Source: Cubamyces lactineus (taxonomy: Eukaryota > Basidiomycota > Agaricomycetes > Polyporales > Polyporaceae). From it: 64,000 bases of DNA. The position numbers and the translations under genes are program-made. This document shows positions 11,254 through 23,772 of the stretch, one piece after another; the first letter of the stretch is position 1; each line of letters begins with the position of its first letter. The notes beneath the pieces are model-generated. The model saw only the letters and a list, made by a program, of their open reading frames with translations, ran no database searches and was not told where the DNA came from. The DNA is taken from the NCBI GenBank assembly GCA_022376465.1, contig JACDTU010000007.1:434001-498000 (forward strand), given 5' to 3'.

Positions 11254-12592
11254 GACGCGAGCAAGGGGTTATCGCGAAAGCAAGAAATAGGCGAATGTAT
11301 GCGGGTCCCAGATCGAGTCGATGCTCCACGAACTCGAGAAGTCGAGGGCGGCCTGGTGTTCTATGGCCGTTTGAGAGCGATTTTTATACGAAGCAGGGGC
11401 ACATGTACATGGAATGCACAGACGCGCAATGCTCCGTGCTCCGGGTCATAACCACAGTAAGGGTCAGGATCCGGGTGACGCGAGAACTGCACATCATCAG
11501 ATACCGGCCTGTACGGGTTCGCAGATGGTATACGAGGGCCAACAGGGGGACATACCAAGACAAGTCGGCGCGTCATTGAGACACTGGAGCGGTGACCAAG
11601 CGAGAGATCCACAGACAACATGGCCATAGAATTGGCACACTAAGCGCACGAAGTTGACAGTAGTTGGCCGAATCGTCTCCGTTGTAGTATGACGACACAT
11701 CTCGCCAGTATCTGTATGCTCAACATCAGCGCGTGCCTGTTCTAGTCTCAGGATTTGGCGAACTCGCCATGGCTGCCATGAGGGACAGGGTTGATAAGAA
11801 GGAATGCTGGGAGAAAGCTTCGGCGAGAGGCACGGTCGTTTGACAAATACGCCGAATAAGCAGCCGTTGCTCACCGCATCCCGGCGAGCGGAGAAAACAG
11901 GAGAGAATACACTGGAAACAATATTTTATCGGCATCAGTAACACGCTACAGGGTGTAAGTACATGTATCATACCTGTGGGGAGGCGCGCGGTACCTAGTA
12001 GGCCGCCCTTGACATGAAGACGGCGCTGCTATGGAATTGTGAAGCTGAATAGTAGACTGAACTCTTCAGCGTATGTAAGCCAGAATGTATGGCAGGCCGG
12101 TAGTATTGGATGGATACTTCTTGCTCGGTTGCTTCCTTTAGATTGCCGATGCGAAGGTTGGTATCGGTGCCCTTCCTGGCCGGCTGATTACTGACAGAGC
12201 AATTCAATGATACCCTTATTTACACCATGCCCTCGCTGGCCGGCGGATCAGTGTGCGGCATCGTACGGGCATCATGGCAGATTGCTTCTCACAGCCCCGA
12301 GGAAGAATGTTCTAAATGAGAAAACTCAGTGTCTAGAGACCGAAGGGAACGAGTACTGGGTAGTGCAATTTAGGGCACTCACCACGCGCAGTCTGCATCG
12401 CTTTGAGATTGCGGAGCCCGTGCAGGCTGATGCAAGGATTTCAAGACGATGTCATATCAGGAACAGGAACGCATGATTCTACAAATACGAACTCATCGAA
12501 GCGTCGTCGTAGCACATCAGCAAGCACACATGGCCGATTCGCGTGCATCGTCATTCGACCTATTATCAACATTGTTACTTTCGCCCTGCCAA
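11254..12592. other. Intergenic between precursor gene and SDR
   Basis: Apart from the TATA box at 11391-11398 and the 3' flank of the SDR gene, nothing is recognisable. Several overlapping frames of 80-125 codons exist at 11361-11971 on the minus strand, but they show no family motif. Confidence 0.55.
11391..11398 (-). promoter_or_regulatory. TATA box of the repeat precursor gene
   Basis: TATAAAAA on the minus strand lies 138 bases before the ATG at 11253. The two paralogues have a TATA box at 132 and 135 bases, so the spacing is conserved and the start codon choice is supported. Confidence 0.65.
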
Positions 12593-13696
12593 CTAATCGA
12601 AGAAGCTCCGCCCGGTGTGCGATAGGAAGGCGCCGTTGTCTGACGACGTCAGACCATCGATGAGTCCTATCTGCATCTTCACGCACTCTTCAGGCGTCTG
12701 CAGCTGTATCTTGTGGCCATTAGCATTGAGCTGCTCTGCAGCCTTTATGAGGAGCGCATGAGCGTCTGGGTTGTCTGCACCACCATTAGCTTCCCACGCA
12801 TTACAGAGATACACAAGAGCGGGTTAAATACCTGACTCTCCTATGGTCCCCGTGGTGTCAACCAGGCCGGGAGCAAGCGACACGATGACGAAACCATCAT
12901 CCTTGAGTTTGTATGCCCACTTGGTTGCGATCATGACGGCCGCGGCTTTCGTTGTTCCATATGCGGCCATATCCCCAATGCCGGCATGAAAGACAGTCTT
13001 CGGATCTGCTCCTCCGGTGCTGATAACGATAATTTTCTTCGCATCTCCTGCGCGGAGGAGCGAAACAAAGGCGGAGATGCTGTGACTCACACCGAGTGCG
13101 TTTACTTTGAACTGGGCGGCCGAGTGTTGATCAGCGTTGATACGACCGTGACCCGGGAGGCGCGAAGAGCGTGAGTCTGCTTACGCTGTCAATGAAGTCC
13201 GCGTCCAATTCGCCCATGTTGGGACTTAAGACACACTACGTCAGTCTTGACGAGGGGCCATTCACAGATCGCATACGTACTAGTCGTAGAACCCGCGGTA
13301 CACTTGCGGAGAGTCCAGCTTGGCTGCGTTGTGGATTAAAAAATCCAGCTTTCCGCCAGAAACGCCGGCGATCTCTCGCGCCGCGCGCTGTACGACAGTT
13401 TGAGTGGATGCAACTCTTGAACCCCACAACGCCTCTGACGTACCTCCATAGATTCGTAGTCAACGACATCGCCTTCGATGACGTGGACGTTGCTCAAGCC
13501 AGATATAGCAGCATGCAAGTGAATGCTCCTCTCCTTGTTGCGGACAACCGAGAACACAACGGAATCGTTGCGCGCGGCCTCGACGGCGGAGTCAGGGTCA
13601 TCAAGACTTGTGACCAAACTGGAGACTCACCAGCTGGCGAACATACTCAAGCCCTATGCCTCGAGAGGCTCCTATGACAGCGTAGAAAGTAGGCAT
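12593..13696 (-). CDS. Short-chain dehydrogenase/reductase (SDR), copy A
   Basis: Six exons: 13631-13696, 13444-13578, 13281-13387, 13185-13224, 12832-13111 and 12593-12789. The product is 274 residues. The N-terminus MPTFYAVIGASRGIGLEYVR carries the cofactor motif GASRGIG, HNAA stands in the NNAG position, and the catalytic Ser (ISTGGADP) and YGTTK (YxxxK) follow in order, as in classical NAD(P)-dependent SDRs. The first five exons have exactly the same lengths as those of the SDR at 16956-18038, so the model is firm although intron 1 is only 52 nt. It is probably a cytosolic carbonyl reductase of the C-factor/sniffer-like group; substrate unknown. The C-terminal exon is longer than in the paralogue, and the two share 40-60% of residues by eye. 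Confidence 0.9.
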
Positions 13697-14756
13697 TGCA
13701 AGTCAACAGAATATACTTGGTGAGGTGGGTATGCCGGTTGGTCGATATCGCCCGTCGTTGGTAGGCTCTGGGTTATATATTGCAGCTACAGCTGCGCAAC
13801 TGCTCGACCTTATCGTTATTCCGGTGTTGCGTGAGCACGCACTTGCCCCAATGCCGGGGGGACGCGCAAGACAGGCATCCTCATTTGCACGTCCATGGCC
13901 CTGGCATGTGCCGCGCTGCGGGTAGCGAGGGTCACTGAACTGCATACTCTTACGGCCGGACTACGCCAATATCCTAAGAGCTAAGGGCTATCTCCTCCAA
14001 CATGGGCGCATTAAACTAGAATAAAGTTAGGCTCGTATAAATGACGTAGCTGTTCAATACATCCTACCAAATTGAATATTCGTGCATTTGGCAGTTGCAA
14101 CTGACGCATAGCCAACTCTGCTAACAAGTACCATTAGATCACGAACCGAGACGTACATTGAAAGAAAGATTCACGTACGCGTATCCTCCACGGGACGCTA
14201 GGTCGTAGGAAAGCGTCTGAATGCGAGCAGTTACGAGTGTATACTTATGCCGATTGGACAGCGCTTGCGGTATTCTCTAGGCCGCATGTGATCACCGCCT
14301 TGAGTCACCGATTCTGTTTAGACGACGACTACGGAGCATCTTGTGTCCTCGCTATATCTGTTTGTCTTGAAGCCGACTCGTATGTGCTGCTCGCCCTCGT
14401 ACGCCAGTTAGACGGAGCTTGAGAAGAGTGTTAAACGAGGCGATGTAGTAATGGTCCTGGTACCGGAAGAAAAGCACTCAGCGCTTAGCGCTCACCAGGC
14501 CTCGGTAAATACGGGCGTCTACGGCGAGCCTCCTTCGTCCTCTCAATGACTCCTGGATATCATTGACTCGTGAGTACCGATGGCGTTCAGCCGTGTGGAC
14601 CAATTGAGCTCGAAGGCATGAACACCAATAATAACGTGCAGGATCAATTCACGAAAAGACATCAATCTCGTACTAGTACGCGCGACCTGCCATCGTTGCC
14701 TCCATAACTTGCAGCTTCATAACGTACACAATCTAGAGTATGCTGCTCAAGGAGTC
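13697..14756. other. Intergenic
   Basis: A TATA-like TATATAA on the minus strand near 13774-13780 can serve the SDR gene. The remainder shows no coding signal; it also contains the 3' flank of the MDR gene. Confidence 0.55.
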
Positions 14757-16083
14757 TCCTGAGGCCGAGCGATGAGTTTCTTCCCGCTGACCTTGTTATT
14801 TTCCAGGCGCCGGAGACCCTCAGGGATGCCAGAAAGGCCACTCGGAACTTCAACCTTGTTGGGCTTCATCGTCACGGTCTACGTCAACCACGCTAATCCA
14901 ACAACACTGCACCGTGTGGAAACACGACGCTCCGCTAACTGTCCAGCCTGAAGCCATTCCGTCAAGTGGGCATACAGCTCCACACCGACCTGTCTGTTCT
15001 CGGGCATATGCACGTTGCCAGCCACTTCGACCACCTTCTTCCCGTCGCCCTCCTTTCTGAGCGATGCGGGCAGCATGCCGGGCAGGACGAGGACTAGCGC
15101 GCCCCCGGGTGCAAGCACGTCGTAGGCGAGTGCCGCCGTGTCGGCGGCCGTAATTGCATCGTAGACGAACTCGAGCGGCTTCCCTTGCGTGAGCTCTACC
15201 AGCTTGAACTTGATCGCGTCTGGTGAGAGCGAACGATCAAGGACGTGGGACGCCCCTAGAGAACGCAGGAGAGGCTCGTTGTGGAGAGACGCGGTTGTGA
15301 TGACCGGCGAGAACCCGGACAGCTTCGTGAGCTGAATGGCTGTGCGAAGAGGGTGACGCGTCAGTAAGAACGACCTACCGCTGGGCGCACAACACGACGG
15401 ACTACATACCATATTGGCCGACGGAAGACGCCCCGCCGAGGATGAACGCCGCTTTGCCTGCGAGTTTGGTCGTGCCGTCTTTTTCCCATGGCGCTGGGAA
15501 GTTGACAGTCCTCGCGTTCGGATCGTGGTTGTAAAGGCCGGTGGCGACCGTAGCGAGTCCGAGAGGGACCGACGCAGCCTCTTCGAACGTTATGTTGTCC
15601 GGAATCTAGCAAGTCATGGTTCGTTCAGCTTCCAGCTCGCGAAGTACCACAGAAGCGGCAGGGATTCTAAACTTACCTTGGCTGTAATCTCTGCGGGAAC
15701 GACGCAGTATTCCTGAAAAGTTGCCTTGGGGTTCTCGACCCATCCCTGGAACAGGCTGTCATATCAAACGTGAGCGACCTACTTCCCCTACAAAGGATAC
15801 CACACCCCCACGCTCACATCTTATCTCCTTTGGTGATAGTCTTCACTTCAGAGCCGATTTCTTCGACGATGCCGGCTCCGTCGGTTCCACCAACGAACGG
15901 ATAGCTACCGATGAGGAAGCTGAGTGCCCCCCGGATCTTCCAATCGAGCGGGTTGAGCGCCGTGGCCACAATCTTGACAAGAACTTCGTTCGGCCCTGGG
16001 GTAGGCACTGGCGACTCGCCGAGCTCCCATTCTGCTTGAGGGGCGCGCAGTATGAGTGCCTTTTGGGTTTTTGCAGCGACCAT
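14757..16083 (-). CDS. Medium-chain reductase (MDR, ToxD-like), copy 1
   Basis: The gene starts MVAAKTQKALILRAPQAEWE and ends ARPQETP. At least five exons give about 350 residues: a GroES-like N-terminal fold (LNPLDWKIR, GGTDGAGIVEEIGSEV), LFQGWVENPK, then the Rossmann fold with GGASSVGQY followed by IQLTKLSGFSPVITTASL, and the C-terminal LTEWLQAG and VSGKKLIARPQ. These are features of zinc-free MDR enzymes such as quinone reductases and trans-acting enoyl reductases of the ToxD/LovC group, which reduce activated double bonds with NADPH. The structural zinc Cys quartet is absent. Four plus-strand paralogues lie at 35859-43948. The gene lies between two related SDRs, so the three may share a pathway. 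A TATATAAAA-like box lies near 16191-16199. Confidence 0.9.
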
Positions 16084-16955
16084 GGCGAACAACTTGTAGG
16101 TGGCGAAGGTGAAAGGGCCTCGTAGGAAAGATGAGTCGGGTCGCAAGCACACGCTCGGAATAGCCGGTGCATGTCTACCTCGAGCAGAGAGGGTTTTATA
16201 TGAGCAGAAGCAAGACAATGTATAACACCACTTCAGTTGCTTGCCGATGGTCGAAGACTTGGTGAGCTGTGTGTTAGATGCCAAGTTGCCGACGGGTTTC
16301 CCATGGACCAGGAGCCTCAAGCCGCTACGTCCCATCAAGCGTACTGCTGCTATCTCCGACAAACTTGACAGCAGTGGCGCTGCCAAGGAGAGAAGTTGGC
16401 CGGTCCATACGTTGAACTGTGCTTGGAAGCCGAAGCACTCTCGTATGCGCAAGCCGCAGAAGTTGCACACACGCGGACATTCGGCAGTAGAGGTCGCTCG
16501 CCTTAAGCGGGTCTCGATGCATGTCGGCTCGTCTTCCAGTGTCAATGCTATTATGCATGATACACGGCTAATAGAGAAAGAGTACGTGAATGGTGAGTGA
16601 GCAGAGCCTGGGCATGATGAGCGTACTTACATGAGAGGCTGCGCCGGCCTTTCTGTGCTGCGGTGCTCACCCAGACTGTTTAGCTGCTTCTCCGATGGGC
16701 GCGGACGCGGAATGCGTGCCTATTTAGTAGTGAGTACTACTGTGAAACATGCTGTTCAGCACTGTCTGGTTCTCAAGTCGACGGAGCTTTCGCTCGATTC
16801 CTACTGTCATTCATACCTATGGCTCTCAACATCACGTATCGTATCAACGGGAACAGTAATGCAATCCACTGGAATTTGAACTACTAACCATCTGCATGAT
16901 CCTTCTGCTACATATGGCGGCTACTAGAAAGCCTACAAATTAGAACGCGTACCGA
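16084..16955. other. Intergenic, promoter of MDR copy 1
   Basis: It contains the TATA box for the MDR gene near 16195. No further coding signal; the frames at 16241-16600 and 16631-16879 have neither motifs nor splice sites that match a neighbour. Confidence 0.5.
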
Positions 16956-18038
16956 TCAATCCAGGAAGCCCTTCCCGTTATGAGGGAGATGTGCCCCGGT
17001 ATCCGACGGTTTCAGCCCATCGATCACCTGTAGCTGCATGGTCACGGACTCCTCCGGTGTCTGCTGCCGAATCTTGTGGCCAGCCTTCTTGAAGTTCGCC
17101 TCCGATTTCTTGCTCTCGCCATCCGTCCCGCCTGAAAGACGTCGTCAGCCAAGGGTGCCTAGAACAGCAGAGAAACGAGCGGGGCTCACTCAGCTCGTCC
17201 ATAGTCCCGGTGGTGTCGACAAGGCCTGGCGCGATGGAGACGACGGTGAAGCCCTCAGGCTTGAGCTGCAGCGCCCACTTGGTCATGATCATGAGCGCGG
17301 CGGCCTTCGTCGTTCCGTACGCGACCATCTTCGCGACGCCTGCAGCGATGACCGTTGTTGGGTCTGCGCCGCCCGTACTGATGAAGACGATCGTCTTCTT
17401 CGTGCCTGCTCGTAGGAGGGGCAGGAAAGCGGTGATGCTATGTACAACGCCGAGGGCATTCACTTTGAACTGCAAGATAGCTGTCAGACGAGAAGCGCAC
17501 TCGCATGGCTAGTTGTTGACTTACTGCATCGATGAAGTCCGCATCGAGTTCGTCCATGCTCGGGCTGCATGTCGGAAAGAGTGAGTCTCGCACTCCATGC
17601 ATACAGTGTGCAATACTAACAAATCGTCGAATCCACGGTAAGCGAGAGAGCGCTCGGACCTCGCGGCGTTGTGAACGAGATAGTCAAGCTTGCCTCCAGT
17701 GATGGCACCGACTTCTTGGGCAGCACGCTGTACAGCTGGTACTCAGTGATAGACCAAGCTGACTGGTGAGGAGGCTCACCTGCAGGGATGGGAAGTCCAC
17801 GACGTCGGCTTCGACGACGTGTACATTGTTCAATCTAGCTATAGCGGCGTCGAGGTGCCGACTTCGCTGTTTGCTGCGAACGATCGCAAACACTACAGTG
17901 TCTGCGCGTCCTGCCTGTAACGCGACCCGGATGTTAGAGATCTGAAGGGTCTCACGACAGAAGCAGACTAACCAGCTGGCGGACGTATTCCAGTCCGATG
18001 CCTCTGGAGGCTCCGATAATCGCGTACGAGGTAGGCAT
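16956..18038 (-). CDS. Short-chain dehydrogenase/reductase (SDR), copy B
   Basis: Six exons: 17973-18038, 17780-17914, 17621-17727, 17525-17564, 17190-17469 and 16956-17131, encoding 267 residues. Motifs: GASRGIGLEY for the dinucleotide, HNAA, ISTGGADP with the catalytic Ser, and YGTTKAAA with the Tyr-Lys pair. The C-terminal exon (QTPEESVTMQLQVIDGL) resembles that of copy A. Exons 1-5 match copy A base for base in length, which shows tandem duplication with the MDR gene lying between them. Probably a soluble NADPH-dependent ketone or aldehyde reductase; substrate unknown. TATAAAAG on the minus strand at about 18131-18138 is a likely promoter element. Confidence 0.92.
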
Positions 18039-19337
18039 ACTGTGAATGTGCTGTGAAGCGGTAGTTTGATGAATCAAAGTAGAGTCGAGTCGGTCGTCAG
18101 CTCGTCTTGGAGATTCAAGTGGTGAAGACCGTCTTTTATACCTGGACGCTGTGCACAGTCCAGGCACGACACTCTCCAGCATATTGCATATTGTGCACTG
18201 ACAGTTCTGGTGGGCGTAGGGTTACATGACCTCCATGGCGGGACCGTATGTCGTCGGCGGGAAGGCCAACACGAACGAAGAGTCACTTAATCGAACTCCT
18301 GCATTGGGTTCAGGAGAAATCTCGGATCCTGTGAGCATCAGCCATTGGCTCATTAGACACGACCTAGCGGATAGCAGTAAGTTCATGACAAACCCCTACA
18401 ATATAGCGCGCCCTAGATCCCACGCCGGGTCCGCCGCCGCAAGCTGGGAGGTGCGCGTCTTACATATTGTTGACTCGCAGCTGTGCAAATACGGTCATAT
18501 GCGTACGGAGCCCCCTGTAAGCCTTCAGCGTATGTGTTATTCTTGGAAAGCGAGTTCGTTTGGCAAGAATGCCGCCGTGTTCGCGGAGTATAGGTTGGAC
18601 GACAACGACGTCACGAGCAACCTGTTCATTAGCGCCTCGGTCCGGGCGTGGTGTCCGAGATTGTGTGACTGGAGATCACGCAACGTTACATAGGCCTAGA
18701 CCGGTTCGACCCAATTCGGGTCCTCAATGGGCGCTAGACTCTCGGATGCCTCCTGCTGCTATCGCTGTACATTTACACCAGCGACTCCAAGGTTGACAAG
18801 TGTGTTTATACTCGACAATATCTACGTGCTACTCTTCTGTCATCCATACTTAGAAAGCGACGATCGTCATGCCGTCTTCTCCACCATTGCGGCGACATCG
18901 GCATTAGAGCCCTCGCGAGTTCCAACGAAACACGTACAGTCAAAACGGTCTCTTCTGTTTTTGCGATAATTTGTTGACCATGCGGCACATAGCTTCTCTC
19001 TCACAGCCAGTCAAATTGCTCAGGCATCCTCGTCGGTGGCAGAGAGGACAGCTCGAAGATGTCCCGGTCCCTTTCGCCCTGTCGATGCTTCCGCCGTGAT
19101 CCGTATCTGCTTCTCAGTACATATAGTTGCAGCCAGCAGGTACTATTGGCCCTTCGAACGCTCCGTTCATCGGAAAGTAGCAAGACTGCGTGCGAACAGG
19201 ACCGATCAGTACGATGCTGAAGCTGAAGGCCTCAGATGTAAGCACTTACATGACTACATAAGCCTGGTGCTGAACTAAATGCACCTGTTTGGCCCCCTTC
19301 AGCATCCTTCCGTATCTTCGTGTGTACACGCACAACG
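18039..19337. other. Intergenic between SDR B and protease 1
   Basis: The SDR promoter lies at its left end. The segment 19170-19270, shortly before the protease, resembles 23630-23700 before the second protease (AAGACTGCGTG..., GATGCTGAAG...), so the upstream region was duplicated together with the gene. No gene seen. Confidence 0.55.
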
Positions 19338-21236
19338 ATGTCGTTGCTCAGGCTTTCACTGTTGTACTCTCTGCTACTGGTGACGTCTTACTGGCATGCT
19401 ACTGCCGTCGTTCTGCAGGCGACTCCGGAAACGCCGGCAATCAGCAGCATGGTCACACTGCCCATTGCGAAGCGCTTTAACTTCACGGGACCAGCTAAGA
19501 TGCTGCAGCAGGACCAAGCGCGCGCACGTAACCTACATGGACGGGGCATTCTTGCGCGAGGCGCCGGGACTACGCTGCAAGCTCTCTCTACAGATGGCCG
19601 GAGCATACCAGCGGAGAACCTGCTCGCATCATACGTGGTAACTGTGAGTACGAGGCATGAATATGTAACGTCGAGCTGCGAAATGAACGCGGTAATCAAT
19701 CATAGGTCAATATCGGCTCGCCACCGAACAGCTGTACGCGTTCACGCGCTCTTTCCCATCGACAACTAACTTCCATTCCTCAGATGAGCTCATCGTCGAC
19801 ACTGGTAGTTCCAATACGTGGATCGGTGCGGGGCGAACATATGTGCAAACGGTCAACGCCACTCGGACTAGCAACAACATGGTGCGCGTTCAGATCGAAT
19901 AAGCCGCCCGAACTACGCGAATACTACTCATCTGGTATTCCATAGACTATAGGCTATAACGACGGCAGCCATATGTCTGGTGAGTTTCGCATTCGCTTCA
20001 AGATCTGCACAAGTCGTACTGACGTCGGTTCCTCATGCAGGCGCAGAATTCACGGACACCGTACAACTGGGTTCAGGCGCTGGGCTGACGATAGCTGGCC
20101 AATCCATCGGCGTGGCCTCGGAGGCAAAGGGCTTCGACGGATTTGATGGTGTTTTCGGGTATGCATCATGAGCACCTATGCAGTGGACGCATATGGACTG
20201 ACGGAATGTGTAGGTTAGGGCGCAAGGGCCTTACCGTTGGAACGTTGAGTCCAGATGTGACCTCCACGATCCCGACCGGTGAGCGGGTTACTTTCCGATG
20301 CTAGGACCGCTTCTCATATGGTATAACATCGCCTTTTCGCTTCCCGTAGTGACCGAGAACCTGTTCTCCCAGGGCCGTATCGCATCCGAAATGGTCTCGA
20401 TATCCTTCGAGCCGACCAACAGTGTAGCCCTCAACGGCGAGTTAACATTCGGAGGGGTGGACTCTACCAAGTTTATCGGGGACATCAACTTCGCGTGCGT
20501 AACGTCCCTGCCTCATACACCTACGTCTCCTTCCTTACAACTCGACAGTCCGATCACGACGACGTCGCCATCGTCCGAGTATTTTGGAGTGGACCAGGCT
20601 GTCCGCTATGGGGCATCCCACACGCTCCTCGCTAACAACCCTGGTATTTTTGACACTGGAACGAGTTTGGTGCTCATAGCTTCAGGTAGCTCTATTCTCC
20701 CTTGACACGCTGCATGCACACATCCCGCTGATACCTGTCGATACCCTTCAGACGCTCTTCAGGCATATGTTGAACTGGTTGGCGCCGAGCTGGACCCAGC
20801 GACAGGATTGTACCGCATAACACCTGCCCAGTACGAGGGTCTGCAGAGCATGTTCTTCACAATCAATAACGTCCGTCTGTCACTACAATTATTCTACAAC
20901 ACCGTATGAGCGCGCATCTCATGCTTCTGTTACTCAATAGGTCGTCTACGAGTTCACTGCCAATGCGCAGATATGGCCGGTATGTCCGGGCGTCCACATA
21001 CTGCCCCATACGAATAACTCCTAAGTGTGATATCGCAGCGAAACCTGAACCAGATCATGGGAGGCAGCAACGACTTCATTTACCTCATGATTGGGGACCT
21101 CGGCCGTCCCTCTGGCTCAGGGTTGGACATCATCAACGGGATGATGTTCCTAGAGCGGTTCTACACCGTGTACGACACAGAGAACCACCGCGTGGGCATC
21201 GCGAACACTCCTTTCACGATGGCGACGACGAACTAG
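19338..21236 (+). CDS. Polyporopepsin-like aspartic protease 1 (family A1)
   Basis: A multi-exon gene of about 10 exons encodes a secreted pepsin-like protease. The signal peptide is MSLLRLSLLYSLLLVTSYWH. A propeptide follows (LPIAKRFNFTG, DQARARNL), then the mature enzyme from about SIPAENLLASYVV. Both catalytic motifs are present: VDTGSSNTW and IFDTGTSLVLIA. The flap reads GYNDGSHMSG. Conserved blocks of the basidiomycete polyporopepsin group are visible: FDGFDGVFG, VTENLFSQGRIA, GELTFGG, FTANAQIWPRNLN, GLDIINGMMFLERFY, ending FTMATTN. Introns are about 50 nt. The one before VVYEFTANAQ uses an unusual GTCCGT donor, seen also in the paralogue. It probably degrades extracellular protein at acid pH. 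Confidence 0.93.
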
Positions 21237-21655
21237 GATGATTACAGCAGGGAACAGCGAGCGGGTGTTGTGGTGCACTCGTTCCTTGTACACTTTCGCC
21301 CCGTTTTCGTACTGCGAGTGCTAGATGGTTACGCTCATTTGCACGATGGCTTTCTCGCGCTTCGGGTTTGATGTACGAGTATATGAGCTTCTCTCCTGAT
21401 GAACCCATGGTCAGATAGCCTCCCGGTCCTTGCGACCGGTACGGAGAGTTATCTCAGCTAGACGTCTCGTCTAAGTATTCAAGTTCATCACCATCACAGA
21501 AGCCTGGGAATCTTTGACATCGCGACAAAGCCGGTGCGTCTTCTGAGTGGCCGTGCGACCGTCCGCTCGGATAATATGGACTTAAACACAGAACTGTTTT
21601 GAGTTTGCGTCCCACAGGTGTACGTTACAAACAACGGGACAAATTAGAAATCGTT
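21237..21655. other. Intergenic
   Basis: Convergent 3' ends of protease 1 and the kinase-like gene. The segment CAGAAGCCTGGGAATCTTTGAC (near 21500) recurs in diverged form near 23360, a trace of the duplication that gave the second protease. Confidence 0.5.
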
Positions 21656-22981
21656 CTACAATACCGTCGGGGGTATCAAAAGCGATTTCGGTGGTATCGA
21701 ATGAAATGCCGCAGCTAGACGGTCGCGGGCCTCCAAGGAGCTCAGTCGTGAGCCAGGATTGGGGTCCCGCATGGCTTCCATGATCTCGTCGATCTCCGGT
21801 ACTGTACTCTGCATTGGTACGTTAGCACCGAGTATGATCAGCTAAACGCATGCTGTTGAAGCTCACCTGGAAATCTGCGAAGCTGGCAGCGAACTGCCAA
21901 ACGTCGGCCTTGTAGGCGTCGTACGGCTGCCCAGACTTCACTTCGGGTGCGACGTCACGTAGGTACTCCTTGCCTAGATAGCCCTCGCCATAGTCCGCAT
22001 CGTTGCAGAACGCTCCCTGCGGGAGCTCCATCGAACGTTCAAAGTCGTTGAGGTACACTCGAGGTCGGGTTATGCTCACTTGCATAGTGGCAAGCGATTC
22101 CGGATGCCACTGCACAAGAAAGTTCGCCTTATCCGCATCCTACAACAATGTGAGCAGAACATCGTCTGTAAGGAGTTGAATATACCTACACGATGCGCGA
22201 TATTCATCTCATGAACGAAGGAGAGAGCCTGTGGTCGTGTTCTTAATGAGTACGCCCAGGAATGCTGTTAGCAGCACGAAAGTGCGGGAACATACTTCAA
22301 GGGCCTGCAAGACCATATTGATTATATCTCCTACAGAGTTCTTGAGCCAGCTTGCGTAGCAAACGTGGAGTCGTTCGCCGATAAACGGGAAGACTCCAAA
22401 TACCATGTCCTCGAAGAAGACTTCACGCCACAGAGGAATGGTGTGGTTGTGAGTGAGCAAACTGACAGAACCCTGAGCGATCTTCCGTAGCACGTTCAGG
22501 TGACTCTTCCCTTCATTTCCAATCGATATGATACGGACGACAGCACTATGACCGTCAGCTGTTGTAGCTCCATGGCATGTGCCATTCTGCGTAGCAGGCG
22601 TTCAGGGCATCGTCCGCTTTGGACTCAGACGTGAGATACATACATAGGAATTGAAGAATTTGGTCATTCCTCGCCATTCCTCGGAGCGGTGCGCTAGGAT
22701 ATAGGCGAAACCGCTCGATAGGACCATCTCCCCTCGAGGAGCCTTTGTGAAGTCGGGACTGGTTCGATGCCAAAGGCTAATACCTTCGCGGTCAAACATG
22801 CCTCTGACTTTCTCCCAGATGGCCTCTTCGCTTATCCAGGGAGCTTCTGGCACTCTCCAGCCGTGCAATGTGGGCGGCAACTGAAGAATACGTATGTTAG
22901 TATCATTGGGCTTGCCTGTACGGATGACAATTCGAGGCCGACCTGCAGCCGAATATTATGGGCATCCCGATCCATGTCCAT
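21656..22981 (-). CDS. Divergent protein kinase-like gene
   Basis: Exons recovered on the minus strand encode MDMDRDAHNIRLQ, LPPTLHGWRVPEAPW, a segment with GHSAVVRIISIGNEGKSH, ALSFVHEMNIAHR, DADKANFLVQWHPES, RVYLNDFERS, GKEYLRDVAPEV and KADVWQFAASFADFQ, ending LLIPPTVL. The HRDxxxxN catalytic loop is intact (HRDADKANF) and an APE motif follows, but the metal-binding DFG is DFE and the VAIK lysine is replaced by Arg (AVVR). Many Agaricomycetes carry large families of such divergent kinases; activity is doubtful. Intron positions were chosen by frame continuity. The 5' end is the least certain part. Confidence 0.7.
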
Positions 22982-23772
22982 GAGATAAGGCAAGAGGTGG
23001 CAAAAAATGGTATACAGCACGATTCGGGCCAACTTCGAGCGAATCTCTTTACTGTCGCGCTGCGTTCGTGTTCAAGTCATGGCCGAGTACTCATGTCATC
23101 GGTGAGTCCTACAGTGCATGTCGAGCGCTCGAGCTACTGATCAAATCTTATCAAACCAGATAGGCGCCAAATAGCGTGCCCTCTCGACCCGCCCGCCAGT
23201 GTTGGACTAAGGCTCGGATTTGTACACCTCTTCCATATGCATGCCAGGCGCATCGTGAACATCTAGTCGAACAGTAACTATAGTACCAAACATTACTACT
23301 ATAGTAGTAGTTGCGGCCCGTCCGGGGGTTTACCTCAGCCATGTAGTCATTGGCATCAGAGAAGCCTGAGTATCTTTGACCGGTCGCAAGAAGCCAGAGC
23401 AGGTACGACTTTTTTTACTACTAGTACTACCGTTCGCTGATCTTGCGGATATAGTGCCTACAATTGCCTACCATCACGTAGTACTCAGTGAATCTCTCAT
23501 GCACCCGCATCAATGCCTATGGGATCCCGCGAACGAAGAGGGGGCCTGCGACGCTTCCACCGGTGCTTCCCAGCACATAAAGTGCCAGGCCTACAGGCAC
23601 CATTGATGCCACGAATCCTCCGCCTGTCGGAGAGTCACAAGTCTGCGTGGGAGCAGGAACGGTGAGTACCACGCTGAAGGACATTGTTGAACCCCATCCG
23701 CGATATAATCAACCAACTGCAATTCTCGGTGCCACAGAGGCTCCCTCCCGAATCTACCTGAACATCAGGAGG
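22982..23772. other. Intergenic upstream of protease 2
   Basis: It contains an ACTACTATAGTAGTAGT palindrome-like stretch (about 23294-23312) and a related TACTACTAGTACTA near 23410, plus sequence resembling the flank of protease 1. No gene supported. Confidence 0.5.
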